A stretch of 7,934 nucleotides of DNA from contig DBFBGQ010000022.1 of the NCBI GenBank assembly GCA_048201975.1, positions 1-7,934 on the forward strand. Direction: 5' to 3'. Origin of the DNA: Egerieenecus sp048201975 (GTDB lineage: Bacteria > Bacillota > Clostridia > Christensenellales > Aristaeellaceae). The notes under the pieces were generated by a model. The model saw only the letters and a list, made by a program, of their open reading frames with translations. It ran no database searches and was not told the DNA's origin. Below are positions 1 to 4,582 of the stretch, one piece after another (the stretch's first letter is position 1; each line of letters begins with the position of its first letter). A program made the position numbers and the translations under genes.

Positions 1-1
1 T

Positions 2-190
2 ATTGCGGAATGGGAACAGGAATATGCTGACCTCAAAACACAGAGGGACAGCGATTATACCAAACTGAAAGATACCCGCACCAATGTTTCAGAGCTTCAA
101 AAAATCCGCAAATGCGTGGATATTGCACTCCGCGCCGACCAGCCGGAGCAGACGCAGAGCCGCACCAAGCGGCACGAACAGGAGCGATAA
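2..190 (+). CDS. Relaxase/mobilization protein, C-terminal fragment
   Basis: The window opens inside a reading frame that runs 62 codons to a TAA. The fragment is highly charged and probably helical: it begins IAEWEQEYADLK, continues through SELQKIRKCVDIAL, and ends in a basic, Gln/Arg-rich tail (RTKRHEQER). This style (WxxEYAxLxxxxDxxYxxLK, then ELxxIRxxVDxxL, then a QxRxxxxxER end) is what I know from the C-termini of MobA/MobL-type relaxases of clostridial conjugative or mobilizable elements. These enzymes nick DNA at oriT and lead the strand into the recipient; the catalytic part would lie upstream of the window. The next gene converges on it, with a terminator hairpin in between. The assignment rests on tail resemblance only; another coiled-coil protein of a mobile element is possible. 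Confidence 0.6.
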   Translation: MAEWEQEYADLKTQRDSDYTKLKDTRTNVSELQKIRKCVDIALRADQPEQTQSRTKRHEQER

Positions 191-226
191 AGAAAAGGAC
201 AGGCAAGCTGTTTTACTTGTCCGTCC
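190..226 (-). terminator. Intrinsic terminator of the small-peptide gene
   Basis: Bases 197-207 (GGACAGGCAAG) pair with 216-226 (CTTGTCCGTCC) as an 11-bp stem with one G-U pair and one A-C mismatch, around an 8-nt loop. Read on the minus strand, the hairpin is followed at once by TTTTCTTT (196 downward), the U-tract of a Rho-independent terminator. On the plus strand no T-run follows, so it mainly serves the minus-strand peptide gene, although it also lies just after the relaxase stop codon. Confidence 0.7.
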
Positions 227-255
227 TCTGTACTATTGGATGGATAAAAGGTGAC

Positions 256-351
256 TCATTTCTTTTTGAATTTTGTTACAATCTTATTTACCCATATATC
301 TGCAATTATATCACCTATGGTTGCAAGGAAATCAACTATTAAATCAATCAT
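256..351 (-). CDS. 31-aa amphipathic peptide, delta-hemolysin-like
   Basis: A 31-residue peptide. It starts MIDLIVDFLATIGD and ends VTKFKKK, with a single Trp at residue 20. Asp3, Asp7, Asp14 and Asp18 fall on one helical face, the opposite face is Ile/Leu/Val/Phe, and the C-terminus is strongly basic: an amphipathic membrane-active helix. The start is ATG at 351 because AGAGGTGATC stands just upstream (363-354) with ideal spacing. A longer 60-codon reading from 438 begins upstream of the promoter, so that promoter could not express it. The gene has its own promoter (385-413) and terminator (190-226). Several segments match S. aureus delta-hemolysin from memory: ATIGDII against STIGDLV, and VTKFKKK against VNKFTKK, with about two residues inserted between. 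This suggests a secreted cytolytic or antimicrobial peptide, but a type I toxin or small membrane protein is equally possible. Convergence is a real risk at this length. Confidence 0.65.
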   Translation of the reverse strand: MIDLIVDFLATIGDIIADIWVNKIVTKFKKK

Positions 352-384
352 AAGATCACCTCTTAAATCCAACTTGCTAACCCC

Positions 385-413
385 ATTATATTTGAAATCT
401 GTGAACAATTCAA
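385..413 (-). promoter_or_regulatory. Sigma-A-type promoter of the peptide gene, with dyad
   Basis: On the minus strand, TTGAAT (413-408) and a perfect TATAAT (390-385) are separated by exactly 17 bp. Transcription would begin near 378, leaving a leader of about 27 nt that contains the Shine-Dalgarno. The -35 box lies in the middle of an inverted repeat, TCTGTG (398-403) with CACAGA (415-420), which also contains TGAA-CAA-TTCA (402-412). A repressor bound there would block polymerase, so regulated expression is plausible. Confidence 0.7.
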
Positions 414-427
414 CCACAGAAAGAGAG

Positions 428-445
428 GTATTAACCATGTATTAA
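428..445. repeat. Tandem GTATTAA direct repeat at the element edge
   Basis: GTATTAA occurs at 428-434 and again at 439-445, a period of 11 bp, about one helical turn. It lies 15 bp upstream of the -35 box of the peptide promoter and right at the switch from AT-rich to GC-rich DNA. It could be an activator site for the peptide gene or a recombinase arm site at the element end. The sequence alone does not decide. Confidence 0.5.
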
Positions 446-457
446 GGAAGCTTCCTT
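444..457. repeat. 14-bp perfect palindrome at the junction
   Basis: AAGGAAGCTTCCTT is fully self-complementary and sits where the AT-rich, mobile-element-like DNA meets the GC-rich chromosome-like DNA. No loop or U-tract makes it a good terminator (at most a 5-bp stem). It may be an integration or regulatory site, or a remnant; its role is unknown. Bases 446-512, between the repeat and the deacetylase stop codon, hold no gene that I can support and only weak GC-rich hairpins. Confidence 0.45.
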
Positions 458-512
458 TCCGTCATGCCCGCGTGAAACAGCGCGCCTTTTTCAGCCGCCT
501 GGGCGCTCTGCG

Positions 513-1301
513 TTATTTTTCCATGGCTTCGCGGAGCTCGTCGGTCAAGGGGCCGCCATATTCGTTCCACTCGAAGGCCTCGGCATACTTGGTGCCGGGG
601 GGCAGCATTTCCTTGCAGGCCTCTGCCACCCGGGCGAAGCGCGCTTCCTGCAGGCGGCGCACCGCTTGGGTCTTTTCCTCGAAGGTGGCGGCGGCCAGCA
701 CATCCGTCCACCGGTCGCACCAGGGCAGCCACTCGTAGAACTGGGACACATGGGAGAGCATACCGGTCAATTTCTGCTCCATGACATCGTCGATGGGCAC
801 GGCCACATCCGCGCGGAAGGGCACGGGGCGGGTGAAGGTATCCCACATGGACAGGATCACGGGGACTTCCGGAGGCACCGGCACGCCGGGGCAGTACAGG
901 GGAACGCTCACCAGATACGAGCAGTCCGTCACCAGCTGCCCGCAGGCCCGGTGGTCCGGGTGATAGTCGCAGGAACGGTGGGTGATGATCACATCCGGGG
1001 CATAGGCACGGATCTCCCGCATGAGCATTTCGCGATATTCCAGGGAGGGCGTCAAGTATGCGTCCGGAGCGGTGAGTACCTTGTAGGTCACGCCATAAAC
1101 GGCGCCGGCGGCCGCCGCTTCCTTCGCCCGGCGCTGAACCAACGCCTCCCGGGTCATGGTCTGATGCCCGGAACCGCCGTCGGTCATGGAAAGAAACATG
1201 ACTTCATGCCCTTTGCGGCGCAGGCGGATGGCCAGCCCCCCGCAGCGGATGTCGGCATCGTCAGGGTGAGCGCCTACCACAAGAAAGCGATAAGATTTCA
1301 T
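513..1301 (-). CDS. PIG-L/LmbE-family zinc deacetylase
   Basis: A 262-aa protein of the PIG-L deacetylase family, which removes N-acetyl groups from amino sugars and their conjugates using a metal ion. The N-terminal Rossmann-like strand leads into AHPDD at residues 11-15, and YHPDH lies at 113-117. By analogy with MshB, His12, Asp15 and His117 would bind zinc, Asp14 would be the general base, and His114 is also kept. The usual Glu after HPDD is Ala16, in the run AHPDDADIRCGG. Length is normal and there is no signal peptide, so it is cytoplasmic. I chose ATG at 1301 because AAGGAGGG precedes it by 6 nt; the frame stays open to 1424, but that extension lacks family resemblance. It is divergent from the iclR-aldolase-kinase operon, so it may act on an acetylated sugar feeding that pathway, which is inference. 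The substrate is not predictable. Confidence 0.88.
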   Translation of the reverse strand: MKSYRFLVVGAHPDDADIRCGGLAIRLRRKGHEVMFLSMTDGGSGHQTMTREALVQRRAKEAAAAGAVYGVTYKVLTAPDAYLTPSLEYREMLMREIRAYAPDVIITHRSCDYHPDHRACGQLVTDCSYLVSVPLYCPGVPVPPEVPVILSMWDTFTRPVPFRADVAVPIDDVMEQKLTGMLSHVSQFYEWLPWCDRWTDVLAAATFEEKTQAVRRLQEARFARVAEACKEMLPPGTKYAEAFEWNEYGGPLTDELREAMEK

Positions 1302-1382
1302 GAGGGTCCCTCCTTTTTCTGGTTCGTGCAGCGTAGCTTTCCGGCGCGGAGCGGCCGGCGGTTCATTCCATTCTTTACCATA

Positions 1383-1411
1383 ACGATAATACATGCATGC
1401 CGCCTTGTCAA
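1383..1411 (-). promoter_or_regulatory. Candidate promoter of the PIG-L gene
   Basis: On the minus strand a perfect TTGACA (1411-1406) is followed after 17 bp by TATCGT (1388-1383), a weak -10. A better-looking TATTAT (1391-1386) is only 14 bp away. The spacer contains the palindrome CATGCATG. The untranslated leader would be about 75 nt. The -35 is convincing and the -10 less so. Confidence 0.45.
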
Positions 1412-1491
1412 GCGTTCCCAGCATTTTGCAGGCAGACGTTTGCTTTTTCTGCGCCGATGGGCAGGAACGGCTGAAAAATCGGTGGGAGCCC

Positions 1492-1520
1492 TTGACAGAA
1501 CGGTATGCCTATGGTATGCT
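1492..1520 (+). promoter_or_regulatory. Promoter of the iclR-eda-kdgK operon
   Basis: TTGACA (1492-1497), a 17-bp spacer and TATGCT (1515-1520) form a near-consensus sigma-A promoter, placing the start near 1527 and the regulator's ATG about 42 nt downstream. It is divergent from the PIG-L promoter, with the two -35 boxes about 80 bp apart, so one bound regulator could affect both. Confidence 0.7.
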
Positions 1521-1531
1521 ATTCATGGTAT

Positions 1532-1555
1532 TGAACATCGTTCATATATACGAAC
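1532..1555. promoter_or_regulatory. Putative IclR-family operator
   Basis: TGAAC-ATC-GTTCA (1532-1544) is a perfect 5-3-5 inverted repeat, followed by a further inverted GAAC at 1552-1555. It lies just downstream of the -10 box, around the predicted transcription start, where a bound protein would block initiation or escape. The form recalls TGAAAC/GTTTCA-type sites of enterobacterial KdgR, also an IclR protein. Autoregulation is inferred from position. Confidence 0.5.
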
Positions 1556-1568
1556 TGGGGGTGCGAGC

Positions 1569-2327
1569 ATGGCGGAAGCAGTGAACCGGTCCCTGCAGCG
1601 GGGATTGCAGCTGCTGGAGCTGATGTCGGAGCACCCGGAGGGGCTGGAGTTGCACGAGGTGTGCAAGGCCTTGGAGCTGCCGAAGTCCAGCGGACACAAC
1701 CTGCTCCAGCAGCTGGTGCAGAGCCGTTACGCCTGGGTTTCCCCCCATGGGAAATACCGCCTGACCCTCAAAACCTTCGAGGTGGGGGCATCCGCAGTGC
1801 ACGCCACGGAGATCAGCCAGGTGCTGCGCCAGTACATGCAGGAGGTGTTCGCCGCCTGCAACGAGACCATGCACTGCGGCGTGCTCAGCGGCCGCGAGGT
1901 GCTCTACATCGACAAAATCGAGAGCACCCAGTCCATCCGCATGGCCAGCCATGTGGGCATCCGCATGCCGCTGTATGCCACGGCCATGGGTAAGGCGTTT
2001 CTGGCCGCCATGCCGGAGGAGGAGGTCCTGGAGCTGTTCCAGGGCGTAAACCTTACGCCCCTGACGGAGCGGACCATCACGGACATGGACCGGCTGATGG
2101 AGCAGCTGCGGGAGATCCGCCGCACCGGCATTGCGGTGGAGGATCAGGAGAATGCGGTCAACGTGAGCTGCATCGGCGTAGCCATTTGCGACCGCGCGGG
2201 AAAGCCCGCCTACGCGCTGAGCATTTCCGCCCCCAGCTTCCGGGTGAACGGGGCGGAGATCGACGCCTGGGGCAAGCTGCTGCTGCGCGCGAAGAAGCGC
2301 GTGGAGCGCGTGCTCAAGGCGCTATAA
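1569..2327 (+). CDS. IclR-family transcriptional regulator (KdgR-like)
   Basis: A 252-aa regulator of typical IclR length. Residues 4-60 form the winged helix-turn-helix: AVNRSLQRGLQLLELM, a recognition region around LPKSSGHNLLQQL (37-49), and the wing near YAWVSPHGKYRL. Residues about 75-250 are the effector-binding domain, with family hallmarks RMPLYATAMGKAFLA (132-146) and GIAVEDQENAVNVSCIGVAI (187-206). The start is ATG 1569: a GGGGGTG Shine-Dalgarno lies about 7 nt upstream, and the nearby GTG is out of frame. The frame is open much further upstream, but that stretch is antisense to the PIG-L gene. It heads the KDPG aldolase and KDG kinase genes, with the aldolase ATG 46 nt after its stop, so it probably senses KDG, KDPG or a related acid. 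That fits IclR-type KdgR of enterobacteria. Whether it activates or represses is unknown. Confidence 0.9.
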   Translation: MAEAVNRSLQRGLQLLELMSEHPEGLELHEVCKALELPKSSGHNLLQQLVQSRYAWVSPHGKYRLTLKTFEVGASAVHATEISQVLRQYMQEVFAACNETMHCGVLSGREVLYIDKIESTQSIRMASHVGIRMPLYATAMGKAFLAAMPEEEVLELFQGVNLTPLTERTITDMDRLMEQLREIRRTGIAVEDQENAVNVSCIGVAICDRAGKPAYALSISAPSFRVNGAEIDAWGKLLLRAKKRVERVLKAL

Positions 2328-2373
2328 ATCAAGGTTTGTTTACTTGCCGGATCGAAGAAAGGGGATTACCACA

Positions 2374-3333
2374 ATGGACATGATCAAGCAGCTGTCTTTG
2401 GCGGGCCTGGTGCCCGTAATCGCGGTCAATGACGCCCAGGACGCGGTGCCGCTTTGCAAAGCGCTGAGCGACGGCGGGCTGCCTGTGGCGGAGATCACCT
2501 TCCGTACCGCGGCGGCGGAGGAAGCCATCCGCCTGGTGCATGAGCAGCTCCCGGATGTGATACTGGGCGCGGGCACTGTGCTCACCTGCGAGCAGGTGGA
2601 CCGTGCCGTGGCCGCCGGCGCCACCTATATCGTGTCCCCCGGGTTGAACCCCGACGTGGTGAAGCACTGCATCCACAAGGGCATTCCCGTGGTGCCCGGC
2701 TGCGGCAACCCCTCCGATATCGAGGTGGCGCTGTCCCTGGGGCTGAAGACCGTGAAGTTCTTCCCCGCGGAGGCTCTGGGCGGCTTGAAGCTCATCAAGG
2801 CCATCGCCGCGCCCTATGTGGACGTGACATTCATGCCCACCGGCGGCATCAACGAAAAGAACCTGGTGGAGTATCTTTCCTTCAAAAAGATCGTTGCCTG
2901 CGGCGGCAGCTGGATGGTTCCCGCCGACGCCGTGGCCGCCAAGGACTGGAACCGTATCACCGAGCTGACCCGTTCCGCGGTCAACCTGATGCTGGGATTG
3001 GAGCTGCGCCATGTGGGCGTGAACAGCGGCTCGCCCGAGGCCGCCATGCGGGATGCCCAGATGTTCTGCAAGCTGCTGGGCTGGCAGGTGAAGGACGGCA
3101 ATTCCTCCGTGTTTGCCGGCAACGCCTTTGAAATGATGAAGAAGCCCTTCCGCGGAACCAACGGCCATATCGCCATCGCTTGCAACGACATCGCCCGGGC
3201 CAAGTGGCACCTGGAGCGCCGCGGCTTCGCCTTTGAGGATGAAAGCACCGCCTCCATGAAGGATGGCAAGATGGTGGCCATTTACCTGAAGGATGAGATC
3301 GGCGGCTTCGCCATTCATCTGCTGCAAAAGTAA
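2374..3333 (+). CDS. eda: KDPG/KHG aldolase fused to a C-terminal VOC domain
   Basis: A 319-aa protein, about 100 residues longer than a plain class I KDPG aldolase. Residues 1-205 are the aldolase, cleaving 2-keto-3-deoxy-6-phosphogluconate to pyruvate and glyceraldehyde-3-phosphate. Visible motifs are VPVIAV (13-18), AEITFRT (39-45, catalytic Glu40), GAGTV (65-69), VSPG (87-90), VKFFPAE (127-133, Schiff-base Lys128) and PTGGI (155-159). Residues from about 208 form a vicinal-oxygen-chelate (glyoxalase-like) domain: LELRHVGVNS, a middle FEMMKKPFRG, GHIAIACNDI, and a final DEIGGFAIHLLQK. Candidate metal ligands are His213, Glu253 and His265; the usual late Glu is replaced around His315. ATG 2374 is the start, behind AAAGGGG. 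The gene lies between the IclR gene and the KDG kinase. I recall this fusion from other Firmicutes; the job of the VOC part is unknown to me. Confidence 0.92.
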   Translation: MDMIKQLSLAGLVPVIAVNDAQDAVPLCKALSDGGLPVAEITFRTAAAEEAIRLVHEQLPDVILGAGTVLTCEQVDRAVAAGATYIVSPGLNPDVVKHCIHKGIPVVPGCGNPSDIEVALSLGLKTVKFFPAEALGGLKLIKAIAAPYVDVTFMPTGGINEKNLVEYLSFKKIVACGGSWMVPADAVAAKDWNRITELTRSAVNLMLGLELRHVGVNSGSPEAAMRDAQMFCKLLGWQVKDGNSSVFAGNAFEMMKKPFRGTNGHIAIACNDIARAKWHLERRGFAFEDESTASMKDGKMVAIYLKDEIGGFAIHLLQK

Positions 3334-3365
3334 GCCATTGAATGGATCATGAGGAGGAGATTACC

Positions 3366-4409
3366 ATGGATCAGCATGTGCGCGTCGTGACCTTTGGCGA
3401 GATTATGCTGCGGCTCAAGTCCCCTGGATTTGAGCGCTTCTTCCAGTCCCCGGCCCTGGAGGCCACCTTCGGCGGCGGGGAAGCCAATGTGAGCGTCTCC
3501 CTGGCCAATTACGGCATGGATACCGCCTATGTGACCGTGCTGCCCAACAACGACATCGGCAACGCCTGCGTGCGGGAGCTGCGCGGCTTTGGCGTGGATG
3601 TGAGCAACATCGTGCGCAAGGAAGGCCGGATGGGCATCTATTACTTGGAGAGCGGCGCGGTGCAGCGTCCCTCCAAGGTGATCTACGACCGCGCGGGTTC
3701 CGCCATCAGCGAGGCCAAGCCTGGGGATATTGACTGGGCCAAGGCCTTTGCAGGCGCCACCTGGTTCCATATCACCGGCATTACGCCCGCCATTTCCGCC
3801 GGCGCCGCGGAGCTGTCCCTGGAGGCGGTGAAGCAGGCCAAGGCCATGGGCCTGCATGTTTCCTGCGACCTGAACTACCGCAAGAACCTGTGGAAATACG
3901 GCAAGACCGCCGACCAGGTGATGACCGAGCTGGTCAAGTATGTGGACACCGTCATCGCCAACGAGGAGGACTTCCAGAAGGCCCTGTGCCTGAAGGCGGA
4001 GTCCACCGCCGCGGTGGAGAGCGGCGAGCTGAACGTGGAGCAGTACAAGGCCATCGCCAAGCTGGCCATGGATACCTATCCCAACATCAAGCGCGTGGCC
4101 ATCACCCTGCGCGAAAGCAAGAGCGCCAGCCACAACGACTGGAGCGCCTGCCTGTACAACGGCAAGGATTTCTTCCTCTCCCGCAAGTACAGCATCACGG
4201 ACATCGTGGACCGTGTGGGCGGCGGCGACAGCTTCGGCGGCGGCCTGATTTACGGCCTGAACACCTACGGGGACGAGAAGCAGGCCCTGGAGTTCGCCGT
4301 GGCGGCGTCCTGCCTGAAGCACACCATCAGCGGCGACTACAACCGCATGAGCGTCGCCGAGGTGGAGAGCCTGATGAAGGGCTCCGGCAGCGGCCGCGTG
4401 CAGCGCTGA
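3366..4409 (+). CDS. kdgK: 2-keto-3-deoxygluconate kinase, PfkB family
   Basis: A 347-aa ribokinase/PfkB sugar kinase that would phosphorylate KDG with ATP to KDPG, the substrate of the aldolase encoded just upstream. The N-terminus has the usual VVTFGEIMLRL strand. The sugar-binding GG motif is FGGGEANVSVSLANYG (35-50). CDLNYRKNLW lies at 167-176, and IANEEDF at 197-203. The second PfkB signature DRVGGGDSFGGG (282-293) holds catalytic base Asp288 in an anion hole of GGGD rather than the textbook GAGD. ATG 3366 is the start because AGGAGG (3352-3357) precedes it by 8 nt; an ATG at 3342 lies before that site. It is 32 nt after the aldolase stop and is the last gene of the operon. KDG is favoured by context; other 2-keto sugars cannot be excluded. 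Confidence 0.88.
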   Translation: MDQHVRVVTFGEIMLRLKSPGFERFFQSPALEATFGGGEANVSVSLANYGMDTAYVTVLPNNDIGNACVRELRGFGVDVSNIVRKEGRMGIYYLESGAVQRPSKVIYDRAGSAISEAKPGDIDWAKAFAGATWFHITGITPAISAGAAELSLEAVKQAKAMGLHVSCDLNYRKNLWKYGKTADQVMTELVKYVDTVIANEEDFQKALCLKAESTAAVESGELNVEQYKAIAKLAMDTYPNIKRVAITLRESKSASHNDWSACLYNGKDFFLSRKYSITDIVDRVGGGDSFGGGLIYGLNTYGDEKQALEFAVAASCLKHTISGDYNRMSVAEVESLMKGSGSGRVQR

Positions 4410-4447
4410 CAAGCGTACAAGGGCATTCCTTCACATATCAACGCAGG

Positions 4448-4476
4448 ACCCGGCGGAAGCGATTCCGTCGGGTTTT
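4448..4476 (+). terminator. Intrinsic terminator after kdgK
   Basis: ACCCGGCGGAA (4448-4458) pairs with TTCCGTCGGGT (4463-4473), an 11-bp stem with one G-U pair, closed by a GCGA (GNRA) tetraloop and followed by TTTT. It lies about 40 nt after the kdgK stop and ends the operon before the glyA promoter. Confidence 0.88.
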
Positions 4477-4504
4477 GTATACCAAAGAGGAACTTGGAAA
4501 AAAC

Positions 4505-4533
4505 TTGCCTATGTGGGGAAAGCAGTGTATACT
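4505..4533 (+). promoter_or_regulatory. Promoter of glyA
   Basis: TTGCCT (4505-4510) and TATACT (4528-4533) are separated by 17 bp, giving a start near 4540 and a leader of about 42 nt with AAGGAGG (4568-4574) before the ATG. ACTTGCCT is repeated at 4503-4510 and 4542-4549, on either side of the -10 box. The leader is too short for a known glycine or folate riboswitch. Confidence 0.65.
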
Positions 4534-4582
4534 GTCCCTATACTTGCCTTTGGCGTACACAGAATATAAGGAGGAGCTAGCG

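Noticed and set aside
352..438. N-terminal extension of the small peptide to 60 residues
   Set aside because: Its ATG lies upstream of the identified -35/-10 pair, and no Shine-Dalgarno precedes it as good as the one before ATG 351.
251..445. Plus-strand 64-codon frame with GTG start across the AT-rich region
   Set aside because: It is the complement of the peptide gene and its promoter, with no Shine-Dalgarno and basic low-complexity content.
666..1568. Long plus-strand extension of the IclR frame to a 553-codon reading
   Set aside because: The extra N-terminal part is antisense to the PIG-L gene, has low-complexity Gly/His/Arg composition, and passes through the promoter region. The family start is ATG 1569.
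2329..3327. 332-codon minus-strand frame opposite the aldolase
   Set aside because: It mirrors the aldolase codons, is full of His/Gly/Ala/Leu as typical antisense shadows of GC-rich genes, and has no recognisable motifs.
3315..4412. 365-codon minus-strand frame opposite the KDG kinase
   Set aside because: Antisense shadow with Ala/Val/His/Gly bias and no domain; the plus-strand kinase motifs are decisive.
3890..4582. Upstream extension of the glyA frame into kdgK
   Set aside because: It overlaps kdgK out of frame, is Arg/Gln-rich, and would cross the kdgK terminator and the glyA promoter.
4540..4582. Glycine or tetrahydrofolate riboswitch before glyA
   Set aside because: The leader from the predicted start is only about 42 nt, too short for either aptamer, and no conserved core is seen.
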